From Nitrospirota bacterium (GTDB lineage: Bacteria > Nitrospirota > Thermodesulfovibrionia > Thermodesulfovibrionales > UBA1546), in the NCBI GenBank assembly GCA_016212165.1, contig JACRGY010000131.1, forward strand, positions 1-58,396: a DNA stretch of 58,396 bases, given 5' to 3'. Shown piece by piece: positions 49,207 to 58,263 of the stretch; position 1 is the stretch's first letter; every line of letters starts with the position of its first letter. The notes beneath the pieces were generated by a model. The model searched no databases. It saw only the letters and a list, made by a program, of their open reading frames with translations, and was not told the DNA's origin. A program made the position numbers and the translations under genes.

Positions 49207-49369
49207 GACGCTTATATTGCAAACAACCTAAAAAAGACAAGCCTCTATATCCCCTTATCGTATCCTCCCTCTCTTGAAATTCTCAACCTTCAAGGGGTAT
49301 GATTGAGGGAAAAATTTTGGGAGGCATACGGATGATGAGCGATACATCAATATTAGTGTTGACATGAAC

Positions 49370-49723
49370 ATGACTTTTATCGTAGAATTTTATGAGACAG
49401 AGCTTGGTGCTTGTCCTGTGCGAGAGTTCCTGGATAAACTAAAGACCTCTGATCCGGATGATTTTGCAGCCGTCGTTGCCGGGTTGGCGAAACTGAGGAA
49501 TCGGCTGTATCACCGGGAGCCGTTAGCCAAGTCGCTCGGCGGCGGGCTCTTTGAACTTCGCCACGTTGGCAAACTCAATACGCGGGTTCTTTGGTTTTTT
49601 GTGAAGAATCGCCGCATTGTTGCCGTCCACGGTATCCGAAATAAAGGACAGGCTATTCCGGATCGTGATATTAGGCTTGCGCGGGAACGAATGAAAGACT
49701 GGCAGAAAAGAGCAGAGAGATGA
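49370..49723 (+). CDS. HigB/Gp49-like toxin (DUF891 type)
   Basis: About 117 residues. FIVEFYETELGACPVREFLDKL and LFELRHVGKLNTRVLWFF with IVAVHGIRNKGQAIPDRDI are typical of the phage-derived Gp49-like/HigB branch of RelE mRNA interferases. It overlaps the antitoxin gene by 4 nt, toxin first, as in HigBA modules. ATG 49364 and 49370 are both possible; the second gives the family N terminus. The 157 bp upstream hold no gene and no clear promoter. Confidence 0.9.
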   Translation: MTFIVEFYETELGACPVREFLDKLKTSDPDDFAAVVAGLAKLRNRLYHREPLAKSLGGGLFELRHVGKLNTRVLWFFVKNRRIVAVHGIRNKGQAIPDRDIRLARERMKDWQKRAER

Positions 49724-50079
49724 AGAAGACTAATTTTGATCGTTATCTTGAAGAGCAGTTGAAAAACCCGGCGTTTGCTGACTGGTTTGAGCGCGCAGGC
49801 GAGGCCTGGGATGTGGCACTCCAGATTGCCGCCCTTCGTCAGAAGTCGGGACTTTCCCAAAAGGAGCTTGCAAAGCTCCTCAAGACCTCCCAGCAGCAGA
49901 TCAGCAGGTTGGAATCGCCCGGCTATGAAGGCCACTCACTCAGCATGTTGCGCCGCGTGGCCGAGGTGCTGCACGCCCGCGTCCGTGTGACATTTGAGCC
50001 GGAGGCAAGGGGGAGCGAAATGCGCGTGGCCGAAGAGCTGGCAGTTTATGGAGTCAAACGTACCAAAAAACGGACATGA
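49720..50079 (+). CDS. HigA-like XRE antitoxin
   Basis: The 119-residue protein has an N-terminal helical arm and a central Cro/CI helix-turn-helix (IAALRQKSGLSQKELAKLL, TSQQQISRLESPGYEGHSLSMLRRVAEVL). It is placed 4 nt overlapping the HigB-like toxin, so it should neutralise it and repress the shared promoter. The next small gene overlaps its stop by 4 nt (ATGA). Confidence 0.9.
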   Translation: MKKTNFDRYLEEQLKNPAFADWFERAGEAWDVALQIAALRQKSGLSQKELAKLLKTSQQQISRLESPGYEGHSLSMLRRVAEVLHARVRVTFEPEARGSEMRVAEELAVYGVKRTKKRT

Positions 50080-50279
50080 GCATAAGGCAGGACAAAGTAG
50101 AAAGTAATATGACCTGCTTGAGTACGGCATATTGCCCCCATTGCAGGGGTGTAGCCAATCTAAGTGTATCTATTACTCCAAGAATTGTTACTGACCCAAA
50201 CGGGCAAACGAAAATGGTCGTTTTGAAGACATATCATTGCGGAGTCTGCAACTCATTTGTTCTCAGCGAATCCGCCTGA
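50076..50279 (+). CDS. Small zinc-ribbon-like protein
   Basis: The 67-residue protein has two Cys pairs, YCPHCRG and YHCGVCNSF, spaced about 37 residues apart, which could bind one zinc; the region between is beta-rich. I do not recognise a family. The start overlaps the antitoxin stop (ATGA), suggesting coupling, though an ATG at 50109 would give a protein beginning just before the first Cys pair. It may be a third member of the toxin-antitoxin operon. Confidence 0.6.
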   Translation: MSIRQDKVESNMTCLSTAYCPHCRGVANLSVSITPRIVTDPNGQTKMVVLKTYHCGVCNSFVLSESA

Positions 50280-50374
50280 GTGCGGACTGAGGCGAGCCGC
50301 TCTTTGATCCTCCATTTCAAACTGCCATAATGGTGGCAGTGGTGGTATGATATAGTCAATTCAGAAAGAGGAAA

Positions 50375-50434
50375 ATGTCATACAAATTCGACTCGTTAAT
50401 AACAATTCTAAGAAAACTTGACAGCATCCTCTGA
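50375..50434 (+). pseudogene. 5' stub of a WYL/HTH-type transcriptional regulator
   Basis: An ATG with an AGAGG ribosome site begins a 19-codon frame reading MSYKFDSLITILRKLDS, the start I recognise from HTH-WYL regulators (usually continuing into a DeoR/HTH_11 helix-turn-helix). The homology stops where a 50-bp tandem repeat begins, so the rest of the gene has been lost. Recognition is from memory of the family N terminus. Confidence 0.5.
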
Positions 50435-50519
50435 GGGTCAGGTCTTGCAATGCAACTTTCTGCACGTAGGACAGCATCCTCTGAGGGTCAGGTCTTGCAA
50501 TGCAACTTTCTGCACGTAG
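50420..50519. repeat. Exact 50-bp tandem duplication
   Basis: Two identical 50-nt units, 50420-50469 and 50470-50519, lie head to tail. Each holds two small palindromes, CTGAGGGTCAG and TTGCAATGCAA. The first unit starts within the regulator stub at its break point. The surrounding 520 bp (50280-50800) otherwise contain only the stub, a short palindromic repeat and a weak extended -10 (TATAAT at 50685-50690). Confidence 0.95.
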
Positions 50520-50600
50520 TCCACAGTCAATACGGCGTTAAGAAAATATAACCCCTATCGAGATTGAATCAATAGCCTTTTGCAAACATTCCCCCTTTCC

Positions 50601-50627
50601 CCCTAAAAAACTTCCGGCTCAGGAAGG
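50601..50627. repeat. Flanking direct repeat, left of MNT-HEPN module
   Basis: A 27-nt sequence (CCC, A-run, then CTTCCGG..CAGGAAGG) that matches 51611-51637 at 24 of 27 positions. It contains the inverted repeat CTTCC/GGAAG. Confidence 0.7.
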
Positions 50628-50800
50628 GTATTTAAAAAAGTTGGCAGGACTGCGCGTATTGAAAGAGAATCTCCAGCCGTATGATATAATTATCTACGGG
50701 AAGCAAAGATTCAGGCTTTGCCGGGTCATGCAGAAATCCCTGCCCGGATACTGGTAAGATATAGACAGGGCAATCAAGGAAAAAGTGAGAGGAGGTTAAG

Positions 50801-51118
50801 ATGCAGGAAAAAGACCTTAGCGTAATAGAAAAATTTAAATCTCTTGTTTCACAAAAAGTGAGAGTTCTTGAACTACGGGTCTTCGGCTCCCGCGCAAGGG
50901 GAGACGCAAGTCCTGAATCAGACCTTGATGTGCTTGTCGTTGTAGATCATCTTGACCACTCAATAGAAAAATATATAAGCGATTGTGCATGGGAGGCTGG
51001 ATTCCATGAAGATGTGCTCATCATGCCTGTTGCCGTCAGCATGGAGGCTGTTAAGCACAGCCCGCTCAGCGAATCTGTCTTTATCAAAAATGTTTATCGT
51101 GAGGGTGTTGCCATATGA
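50801..51118 (+). CDS. MNT-type nucleotidyltransferase (antitoxin of HEPN-MNT pair)
   Basis: The 105-residue protein is a minimal nucleotidyltransferase with ELRVFGSRARGDASPESDLDVLVVVD, containing the GSxxxGxxxxxSDxD metal-binding motif. It is paired with a HEPN gene that overlaps it by 4 nt. In HEPN-MNT modules the MNT protein AMPylates and silences the HEPN toxin. An AGGAGG site precedes the ATG. Confidence 0.92.
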   Translation: MQEKDLSVIEKFKSLVSQKVRVLELRVFGSRARGDASPESDLDVLVVVDHLDHSIEKYISDCAWEAGFHEDVLIMPVAVSMEAVKHSPLSESVFIKNVYREGVAI

Positions 51119-51507
51119 AAGAGAAACTTCTTGAGTTAATAAAATACAGGCTTAAAGAAGCGGACGATTCCATAAAGGAAGCAGAAGTCCTTCTCAGGGA
51201 AGGCATGAGCATGCGCGCGGTGATGAACCGAATGTATTACGCAATGTTCTATGCTGTCCTTGCCCTTCTTCAGGAAAAAGAGTTGGGCACATCAAAACAT
51301 GGCGGTGCGATTTCGCTTTTTGACAGGGAGTTTATAAAAACCGGTGTCTTTGACAATGAATTATCAAAAACATTGCATCGTGCTTTTGAACTCAGGCAAA
51401 AAGGCGATTATATGGAGCAGACTGAAGTTTCAAAGAATGATATTGATGAGATGTTGCCTAAGACAAAAGACTTTGTCAATAAAGTAAAAAGATATCTGCT
51501 TAAATAA
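51115..51507 (+). CDS. HEPN domain protein (UPF0332 type)
   Basis: The 130-residue helical protein has EAEVLLREGMSMRAVMNRMYYAMFYAVLALL and the C-terminal RAFELRQKGDYMEQTEVS, typical of UPF0332 HEPN proteins. In this branch the classic Rx4-6H RNase motif is not visible; R..GDY is found instead, so RNase activity is less sure than in HepT. It is coupled to the MNT gene and both are flanked by near-identical 27-nt direct repeats. Confidence 0.9.
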   Translation: MKEKLLELIKYRLKEADDSIKEAEVLLREGMSMRAVMNRMYYAMFYAVLALLQEKELGTSKHGGAISLFDREFIKTGVFDNELSKTLHRAFELRQKGDYMEQTEVSKNDIDEMLPKTKDFVNKVKRYLLK

Positions 51508-51610
51508 ATCGAGTCAGCGCCTATTTTTTTCCTTTCCCGCCCATCTCTCCAAAAAAAATCCAATCCCCTGCGTTCCTGTCCTTCATTTCGACAAATCATT
51601 GCATAGATGC

Positions 51611-51637
51611 CCCAAAAAAACTTCCGGTGCAGGAAGG
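51611..51637. repeat. Flanking direct repeat, right of MNT-HEPN module
   Basis: Matches 50601-50627 at 24 of 27 positions and lies just beyond the stop of the PATAN-DnaJ-TPR gene (51643). The two copies bracket the toxin-antitoxin pair. Confidence 0.7.
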
Positions 51638-51642
51638 ATAAT

Positions 51643-53088
51643 CTATCCCTTAATCTGCTTCAGCCCCTTCTGTGCCTTTATATTGCCGGGGTCAAACTTC
51701 AATGCCTTCTCAAACTGGCCGGCTGCCCTTTTAGTGAGCCCGGTCTTAAGATATAAAAGGCCAAGGTTTGCATAGTGCTCTCCATTTAATGGCTCAAGCT
51801 TTATGGCTTCGAGCAAAGGTTCCTCTGCTTCCTTCAGCCTGTGCGGAATCTTTGTGAGGGCCAACGAAAGGTAACTCCAGTATTGAGTTTTTTTAGGATT
51901 TATTCCTGCGGCCTCTTTAAAAAGGACCACCGCAGCCTCGAAGTTATTCTTCTTGAATTCATCAATGCCTTTTTTAAACTGTTCTTCATCACTTTCTTTC
52001 CCTGCCGCTGTTTTCTCTTTTGCAGGCCCGGCTGAAGAACTGAAATATTCCTTTCTCCCGGAATCATCCTTAAGCGTACTATAAGCTGTTGTAATGGCAT
52101 CGGAGATCGCTGTGAGTTTGTCTATCAGAGTGGCGTCTGAAGCGCTGAGGTGCCGGTCCGGATGAAAATCCCTCGAAAGCCTGTAGTAGTTCTTTTTTAT
52201 GGTTTCAGCGTCTGAATTTTTATCTATCTCAAGAAGCTCATGCATCTTTAACATATCAAGGTTGGAATAAATCTCTCTCACCCTTTTCATGAATGCTTCC
52301 TCTTCTTCAGCAAAAGGCTGCATCAGGTCTTCAAAAGACACTGTCTCAGTTGTTTCTTTTATTTCTCTGGGCGCCCCCTTTTTTTCTTCGAGAATCCCGA
52401 TAGACCATAACACATAAATAGTCTTCATCGCCTCAAATGAATTTGTCCAGGAACTGTCAACAATTTCTTTAATTGTCTTTCTCCCGTCTATCAGGGGAAG
52501 CATCTTTTTGTCATTGGGGCTTAACTCTACATTCTGAAACAGGCTAATCGGGTCTTCAGAAAGCCTTAATACTATCCCTGTGTCAGGCATCTCCTGCCTT
52601 ATCCTGGTCCAGTTTTCTATTTTTTTCACTCCCTCATATATAAGGTTGCCCATGCTCATCTTAAGAGTTATGACCTCCTGGGTCGGCACATCTCCTTCTG
52701 CAAGTTCAAATTCTCCTTCCTCAAGCTGGAAAAGGCTGTAAATTATCTCTTTTACCTGATATTTAACTCCCCAGAAAAGGTCTTTGGGAGTAAGATAACC
52801 GAGTTCTACAAGTATCGCACCCTGACGTTTTTTGGTTGCCTTTAATATCTCTACGGATTTATCGTATTGTTCAACGGTAATCTTCCCGGCCTTAAGCAGC
52901 ATCTCGCCGAGCCGGTCATCCTCGTAAGATGAAGAGGCAAATACAGCATCCCCTTTTATCAGATATATCTTTTTGGTAAAGTTAGGCGTGCTTACCGACA
53001 GGGTCCCTGTTGCACGCTTCCTGTTGAGCTGAACAAGTACCTTTGGGAGACTATAGTCCCTGATGCTGCCTTTTAAAGGTATTTCCAT
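51643..53088 (-). CDS. PATAN (DUF4388)-DnaJ-TPR fusion protein
   Basis: The 481-residue cytoplasmic protein begins with a DUF4388/PATAN domain (about 1-130: LKGSIRDYSLPKVLVQLNRKR, ATGTLSV, KGDAVFASS), has a middle winged-helix-like segment (about 185-235), a J domain (about 270-340, with the HPD motif in SRDFHPDRHL) and three TPRs (about 370-480). PATAN domains interact with receiver-type signalling proteins; the HPD implies recruitment of Hsp70/DnaK. It is last in the six-gene minus-strand operon, 16 nt after amrA. Confidence 0.9.
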   Translation of the reverse strand: MEIPLKGSIRDYSLPKVLVQLNRKRATGTLSVSTPNFTKKIYLIKGDAVFASSSYEDDRLGEMLLKAGKITVEQYDKSVEILKATKKRQGAILVELGYLTPKDLFWGVKYQVKEIIYSLFQLEEGEFELAEGDVPTQEVITLKMSMGNLIYEGVKKIENWTRIRQEMPDTGIVLRLSEDPISLFQNVELSPNDKKMLPLIDGRKTIKEIVDSSWTNSFEAMKTIYVLWSIGILEEKKGAPREIKETTETVSFEDLMQPFAEEEEAFMKRVREIYSNLDMLKMHELLEIDKNSDAETIKKNYYRLSRDFHPDRHLSASDATLIDKLTAISDAITTAYSTLKDDSGRKEYFSSSAGPAKEKTAAGKESDEEQFKKGIDEFKKNNFEAAVVLFKEAAGINPKKTQYWSYLSLALTKIPHRLKEAEEPLLEAIKLEPLNGEHYANLGLLYLKTGLTKRAAGQFEKALKFDPGNIKAQKGLKQIKG

Positions 53089-53104
53089 TGCCTTCCCTTA
53101 TTCA

Positions 53105-53614
53105 TCAGTGATACCTCCTGACCTCAAACCTGAATATTTTGACTTCCTCATCACCAGGAGACAGCCCTGCCTTCATCTTTGCGATTCTAAGCTGCTCCTC
53201 AACAGTATCAACCCCTTCAAGGTCTGGCAGAAGCAGCCCCTTTCTCTGCCCTTTAGAGACTATCACCCCGTATTTTTTAGGGTTTAATTTCTTAATATCC
53301 CTGACCTCTTCGGGCAAGGACAGCACATCAACAGAATATACAAGGTCATCCAGTTCTTCCGGCCGGACACAATGAAACCGCGGGTCCTGCGTTGCAGCAT
53401 ATATCGCATTTTTTATAATCTCTGATGCAACATTGTCACAGCTCGGCATAAATGAGCCTATGCAGCCCCTTAGCTCTCCGTGTTTCTTCAGGGATACAAA
53501 GGCCCCTGCCTTTTCTTTCATCTCTGGTATAAGTTCAGCCGGAGGTTCGATTGCGCAGCCCTCTTTCACATAGGTCTCAATTGCCTGTCTGGCAAGCATT
53601 ACCAATGGATGCAT
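53105..53614 (-). CDS. amrA: AMMECR1-domain protein, AmmeMemoRadiSam system protein A
   Basis: The protein of about 169 residues is a single AMMECR1 domain: [19 protein letters not shown], the family hallmark LRGCIG, plus [11 protein letters not shown] and [20 protein letters not shown] 53614 is chosen because it follows the polyprenyl synthase stop by 1 nt and fits the family start; the frame is open to 53710. The partner radical SAM enzyme AmrS is at 43061-44074 on the same strand. The activity of the system is unknown. Confidence 0.93.
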   Translation of the reverse strand: MHPLVMLARQAIETYVKEGCAIEPPAELIPEMKEKAGAFVSLKKHGELRGCIGSFMPSCDNVASEIIKNAIYAATQDPRFHCVRPEELDDLVYSVDVLSLPEEVRDIKKLNPKKYGVIVSKGQRKGLLLPDLEGVDTVEEQLRIAKMKAGLSPGDEEVKIFRFEVRRYH

Positions 53615-53615
53615 A

Positions 53616-54596
53616 TCACTTCTCCCTGGAAATTGCGTAATCAGCAATACAGAGCATATAATCCCTTTCAGGGGAATCAGGGAATATCGAAAGCTCATCC
53701 TTTGCCTCATTCACAATCCCCTCTGCCCTTGCGAGAGACTTTTCCAGAACATCATATTGCCTGAACAGGGCAAGCACCCTCTGAAGCCCCTGCTCTGAAA
53801 AATTATCTATGACCTGTTTTATCTCTTCTTTTTCATTATCCAGGGCATTCTTAAAAAGATAAATCAGAGGCAGCGTGATTTTGCCTTCTTCTATGTCTTT
53901 ACCGAGTTTTTTGCCAAGTTCACTCTCATCCGCCATATAATCGAGTATATCATCCGCCATCTGAAAAGCCGTGCCCGACTTAAGGCCAAACCTTGCAAGG
54001 GCGTTTTCTTCGGCGCCTGGACCAAGGCTTAATATCGCGCCAATCCTGCACGCAGCAGATATGAGTATGCCTGTCTTGGCAGATATTATTCTTGTATACT
54101 CCTCCTCTGTAATGCTGATATCCGAGGTTTTCTGAAGCTGCAATATCTCTCCCTCAGTCATGCTTGTCGTGGCCTCAGAGAGCGCCTCCATTATCCTCTG
54201 GCTCCTGAAAGACACTGCTTTTTTAAGGGCATTGGAATAAAGGAAATCTCCGACCAGAATCACAACCTGATTGCCCCATAAGGAATGGGCAGCTGCCTTC
54301 CCCCTCCTTAGTTTGGCGCCGTCAACAACATCATCATGGAGCAGCGACGCCATATGTATCAGCTCTATAATGCCCGCAAGAATTATATGGTCTGTTCCCT
54401 TGTATCCTGCAAGCCGTGCGCCTGAAAGAAGAAAAAGCGGCCTCAGCCTCTTGCCTCCGCTCTCAAGCAGATATTTTCCTACCAGCGGTATGAGCGGAGC
54501 ATCGCTCTTAAAAAGTTCTTCCAGCCTGACTTCAACCAGGCGAAGCTCGGCGTCATAGGCGTCAAAAACCTTTTTTATATCTGTTGTCTTAATCAT
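53616..54596 (-). CDS. Polyprenyl diphosphate synthase (IspB-like)
   Basis: The 326-residue trans-prenyltransferase has both Asp-rich motifs: the first in [15 protein letters not shown] and the second in [13 protein letters not shown], with [18 protein letters not shown] upstream. It makes a medium- or long-chain (C35-C40) diphosphate for the quinone side chain; chain length cannot be read safely. It is fourth in the operon, 11 nt after mtnA. Confidence 0.93.
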   Translation of the reverse strand: MIKTTDIKKVFDAYDAELRLVEVRLEELFKSDAPLIPLVGKYLLESGGKRLRPLFLLSGARLAGYKGTDHIILAGIIELIHMASLLHDDVVDGAKLRRGKAAAHSLWGNQVVILVGDFLYSNALKKAVSFRSQRIMEALSEATTSMTEGEILQLQKTSDISITEEEYTRIISAKTGILISAACRIGAILSLGPGAEENALARFGLKSGTAFQMADDILDYMADESELGKKLGKDIEEGKITLPLIYLFKNALDNEKEEIKQVIDNFSEQGLQRVLALFRQYDVLEKSLARAEGIVNEAKDELSIFPDSPERDYMLCIADYAISREK

Positions 54597-54607
54597 ATCA
54601 TCTCATG

Positions 54608-55666
54608 TCAGAGCCTTAACTCATCAAGGTTAACATCTTTCTTCATTAATTTTTTCAGTTCCCTCGGCCTGAATGCGCCCTTCTCGGTAATAATCGCCGT
54701 TATATATTTTGCAGGCGTAACATCAAAGGCCATGTTCCTGACCTTTACGTTGTCAGGCGCTATCTGGCAGGTGCCGAATATATGAGTGACCTCTTCAGGC
54801 CCTCTTTCCTCTATAGGAATCTTATCGCCTGTTGTTATGGAAAAATCAATACTGCTCAAAGGAGCTGCAACATAAAAAGGTATCCTGTGCTCCTTACAGA
54901 GCACTGCAACCGAATATGTGCCTATCTTATTGGCAACGTCTCCGTTCCTGACAGTTCTGTCAGTGCCGACAATCGCAAGGTTTATCTCGCCTTTTTTCAT
55001 AATCGCTCCTGCGGAATTGTCTGTAATCAATGTAACAGGAACTCCTGCCTGCATAAGCTCCCACGCAGTGAGCCTCGCCCCCTGAAGAACAGGCCTTGTC
55101 TCATCAGCAATTACCTGAATCTTTTTGCCCTGCTCTATTGCAACAAGAATTGGCGCTGTTGCTGTGCCGTATCCGCCTGTTGCAAGAGCGCCTGCGTTGC
55201 AGTGAGTAAGGACTGTGTCGCCGTCTTTTATAAACTGCGCTCCCCATCTTCCTATTGCCTTATTAACCTCTATATCTTCTGCGTGTATCTTCTGTGCCTC
55301 TTCAATCAACAGCATCTTAAGTTTTGAAACCGGTTCTTCTTTATTTTCTTTCAGGAGTTTTTTTATCCTCTCAACCGCCCATTTTATATTTACAGCCGTA
55401 GGCCTTGTTGAAAGGAGGTCACTAAATACAGCTTCAAGCCCTTTCATTAATTCCCTGTAGTTCTTTGCTGTTATGTCCTGCGCGCCAAGGGCTATGCCCA
55501 TGGCTGCTGCAATCCCTATCGCAGGCGCCCCTCTTATCCATAGTTTTTTAATTCCCTCTGCAACAATATGATAATTGGTGCAGTCTATGAATTTTACCTC
55601 TACCGGAAGCCTGCTCTGGTCGAGCATTATTACCTTGCCGTCTTTCCATTCTATTGCCTTTACCAT
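54608..55666 (-). CDS. mtnA: Methylthioribose-1-phosphate isomerase MtnA
   Basis: About 352 residues of the eIF-2B/MtnA family: [14 protein letters not shown], the catalytic Cys in [33 protein letters not shown] and the Asp-containing [20 protein letters not shown]. It isomerises methylthioribose-1-phosphate in methionine salvage, or deoxyribose analogues in some anaerobes. ATG 55666 overlaps the NRAMP stop (TAATG), so it is translationally coupled; the longer frame to 55747 is rejected. No other mtn gene is adjacent. Confidence 0.95.
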   Translation of the reverse strand: MVKAIEWKDGKVIMLDQSRLPVEVKFIDCTNYHIVAEGIKKLWIRGAPAIGIAAAMGIALGAQDITAKNYRELMKGLEAVFSDLLSTRPTAVNIKWAVERIKKLLKENKEEPVSKLKMLLIEEAQKIHAEDIEVNKAIGRWGAQFIKDGDTVLTHCNAGALATGGYGTATAPILVAIEQGKKIQVIADETRPVLQGARLTAWELMQAGVPVTLITDNSAGAIMKKGEINLAIVGTDRTVRNGDVANKIGTYSVAVLCKEHRIPFYVAAPLSSIDFSITTGDKIPIEERGPEEVTHIFGTCQIAPDNVKVRNMAFDVTPAKYITAIITEKGAFRPRELKKLMKKDVNLDELRL

Positions 55667-56907
55667 TAAATCTTTCCCCCTGCCGGAATAATATTTATAA
55701 AAATCAGAAATGCTGTAAGCCCTATTATAACAACCACTGTTCCCCATGAAATGTAATTGTAACTTTTTGGATTGGTGTATTCTCCCATTAATTTTTTGTT
55801 ATTTACAAGCAATAAGGCATAAACAAGGACAAACGGCAGCAACAACCCGTTAATCACAGCTGACAGCACCATCAGAAAGACCAGCGGCGCCCCTGGTATC
55901 AGGACCACAAGCGAAGCCAGCGCTATCGTCAATGTATAGATCCACATAAACTGAGGAGCCTCTTTAAATGTCTTATTAACCCCTGCCTCCCATCCCATTG
56001 CCTCGCATATATAGTATGCAGTTGCCAATGGCACTATTATAGCCCCGAGCAGAGATGCATTGGCAAGGCAGAGAGAGAATATAAGGGATGAATAATCACC
56101 TGCCAATGGTTTCAAGGCCAGTGCTGCCTCTGACGCCTCATTTATCCTGACCCCTTGCGGAAACAGCAATGTTCCGCAGGTCACTATTATAAAAAAACTG
56201 ATTATATCGGTTATGGAGCACCCGATAATAACATCCAGGCGCGATGCCTTATACTGCTCTTTTTTTATTCCCTTTTCAGCAATGGATGATTGAAGATAGA
56301 ACTGCATCCACGGTGTTATGGTTGTTCCTATTATGGCTATGCTGAGCATAACATATTCCGAATCCCATTTAATCTGCGGTACAAAGGTGCTTTTAAGCAC
56401 CGGCATCCACTCAGGCTTTGCCATAACCCCTGAAATAACATAGCCAAAGTACAAAAGACATGCAAATAAAAGTATCTTTTCAACAAACCGGTAACTTCCT
56501 TTTGTGACAAGCATCCATATTGAAATTGCGCCAACAGGTATCATTATATATTTACTTAATCCGAGTATTTCCAGGCTTGCTGCCCAGCCTGCAAGATTGG
56601 CAACAGTGTTTCCGAAATTAGCTATGAGGAGGCCTAACATCATGAAAAATGCAGCCTTTATTCCATAATTTTCCCTGATAAGATCGGAGAGCCCTTTCCC
56701 TGTTATGACGCCCATGCGGGCTATCATCTCCTGTATTACAACAAGGGCTATAGTTGTAGGTACCAGGGTCCAAAGCAAACCATAGCCAAAGCGCGCGCCT
56801 GCAACAGAATATGTTGTGATGCCGCTTGCGTCATTATCTATGTTTGCGGTTATTATCCCCGGCCCCATAACTGCAAGAAACAGGGCTATTTTCCTGTAGA
56901 GGCTCAC
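55666..56907 (-). CDS. NRAMP-family divalent metal transporter
   Basis: The 413-residue protein has about 11 membrane helices. The helix 1 metal motif [11 protein letters not shown] (DPxN/DNxx type) and the helix 6 region [18 protein letters not shown] place it in the NRAMP superfamily, in the branch where the Met of MPH is replaced. Such variants may carry Mg2+ or Mn2+. The gene overlaps the MgtE-like regulator gene by 4 nt, which supports a Mg2+ or Mn2+ role. Confidence 0.88.
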   Translation of the reverse strand: MSLYRKIALFLAVMGPGIITANIDNDASGITTYSVAGARFGYGLLWTLVPTTIALVVIQEMIARMGVITGKGLSDLIRENYGIKAAFFMMLGLLIANFGNTVANLAGWAASLEILGLSKYIMIPVGAISIWMLVTKGSYRFVEKILLFACLLYFGYVISGVMAKPEWMPVLKSTFVPQIKWDSEYVMLSIAIIGTTITPWMQFYLQSSIAEKGIKKEQYKASRLDVIIGCSITDIISFFIIVTCGTLLFPQGVRINEASEAALALKPLAGDYSSLIFSLCLANASLLGAIIVPLATAYYICEAMGWEAGVNKTFKEAPQFMWIYTLTIALASLVVLIPGAPLVFLMVLSAVINGLLLPFVLVYALLLVNNKKLMGEYTNPKSYNYISWGTVVVIIGLTAFLIFINIIPAGGKI

Positions 56908-58166
56908 ACCTTTCTCCTTTTACGTTTTGCCGAAGGAGGCAGAAGAATATCAATTATGTCATCAACTGTTACGATGCCGTGCATATAACCGTCTTCATCT
57001 ACCACGGGCAGGGCCAGCAGATTGTACTTGGATATAATTCCAGCAGCAACCATTTCATCTTCTCCCGGCGAGACAGTCTTGAGATTCGTCTCCATAATAT
57101 CTGCAAGTATACTGTCCGGCTCCGCAAGCAGCAGTTCCCTCAGCGAAGTAACGCCTATCAATTTCTCGTCTTTATCAAGCACGTAAATGTAATATACAGT
57201 CTCCACCTCTTTGGCATTAACCCTGAATCTTTCCGAGGCTTCTTTTACAGTCATCTCCGGCGAATAAGCAATATATTCGTTTGTCATGATACCGCCTGCT
57301 GTATCTTCCTCATGCCCCAAGAGTTCCTGAATGTCCTCGGCATCTTCTTTTTCAAGGTTGCCCAGAATTTCCTGCGCCTTCCCTGCAGGGAGGTCGCTGA
57401 GCACATCGGCAGCTTCGTCAGGAGGCATTTCCTCTATGATGTCGGCAGCCTTTTCAGTGTCCATCCCTGTTATTATTGCTGCCTGTGTATCAGGTTCAAG
57501 CTCTGAAAGCATCTCAGCTGCGGTCTCAACATCAAGGTCTTTAATAAATGTAGCGCCCTCTTTGTGAGAGACCTGGCTTATTATTGCTGCAAGGTCTGCA
57601 GGATGCAGTTCAGACATCATCTGTCTCGGTATAGTAAGAGATATCGCAGTAAGTTTCGGCTCCAGAGGCTGGATATAGTCCCAGCTTATCAGGTTATATG
57701 GAAGCTGTCCTCTTAAAACCCTCATAAGGTCTTCTCCGCCTCTCTCAACTCCGAGCCTTCTCATTATGCCTCTCATACCTACATCAGCGGCAATGAGCAC
57801 AGCTTCAGTATTAAATCCTTCGAGCTTGACATCATTCACCCTTACAACCTTGGCTCCGTTTGCATCAACTATCTGCTTATCAAGGATGTCCCTGACCAAA
57901 AGAAGGTCTTCCTCGCTCATTTCATAAGACTTAAGGCTTTCGCTGTAAATATTTGCAGAGATTATCCTCTTGTTGAATATGTTCAGGTCTGCCCATGGGA
58001 GACTGAAAAACTTTCTCTTCCTCTCGACTATGAGGCTTGAAATCTTTGGCAATGCTTCGCCCTTCACTACCACAAGGTCTTTAACCCTTCCGAGTTCTTC
58101 GCCTTTTGGGTCCAGCACAGGTTTTTTTAATATTTCACTTACAAAAAGCTCACCGAAAAACGGCAT
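56904..58166 (-). CDS. PRC-barrel, MgtE-N and CBS domain protein (no membrane domain)
   Basis: The 420-residue protein carries two PRC-barrel-like units (about 8-75 and 85-150), an MgtE N-terminal superhelix (about 185-285: LHPADLAAIISQ, LSELEPDTQAAIITGM, EEMPPDEAADVLSDLP) and a CBS pair (about 290-410), but ends [12 protein letters not shown] without the MgtE channel. The MgtE-N/CBS unit is a Mg2+ sensor, so it likely gates the NRAMP transporter encoded next, with which it overlaps. It is first in the operon, behind a GAAGGA site. Confidence 0.92.
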   Translation of the reverse strand: MPFFGELFVSEILKKPVLDPKGEELGRVKDLVVVKGEALPKISSLIVERKRKFFSLPWADLNIFNKRIISANIYSESLKSYEMSEEDLLLVRDILDKQIVDANGAKVVRVNDVKLEGFNTEAVLIAADVGMRGIMRRLGVERGGEDLMRVLRGQLPYNLISWDYIQPLEPKLTAISLTIPRQMMSELHPADLAAIISQVSHKEGATFIKDLDVETAAEMLSELEPDTQAAIITGMDTEKAADIIEEMPPDEAADVLSDLPAGKAQEILGNLEKEDAEDIQELLGHEEDTAGGIMTNEYIAYSPEMTVKEASERFRVNAKEVETVYYIYVLDKDEKLIGVTSLRELLLAEPDSILADIMETNLKTVSPGEDEMVAAGIISKYNLLALPVVDEDGYMHGIVTVDDIIDILLPPSAKRKRRKV

Positions 58167-58210
58167 TATCCTTCTCCGCTATAATTTTTTCGAGGATTTG
58201 CTGCTTTAAA

Positions 58211-58239
58211 AGTATAACCTAATAACTCTATTTGGGCAA
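58211..58239 (-). promoter_or_regulatory. Promoter of mgtE-like/NRAMP/mtnA operon
   Basis: On the minus strand TTGCCC (58239-58234), 17 nt and TATACT (58216-58211). Predicted transcription starts near 58204, leaving a leader of about 38 nt with a GAAGGA ribosome site. The -35 box is 25 bp from the insertion sequence end. Confidence 0.65.
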
Positions 58240-58263
58240 TAGAAACCTGCTCTTACTGTCAAG

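Noticed and set aside
49359-49388. TTGACA/TAGAAT promoter at the start of the HigB-like gene
   Set aside because: It would start transcription inside the coding region, after the only plausible start codons.
50420-50519. Possible CRISPR array
   Set aside because: Only two units, directly abutting with no spacer, and no cas genes in the window. It is a tandem duplication.
50641-50757. Open frame of about 38 codons between the 50-bp repeats and the MNT gene
   Set aside because: No ribosome site, no recognisable family and no clear start. It may be a remnant, but nothing supports calling a gene.
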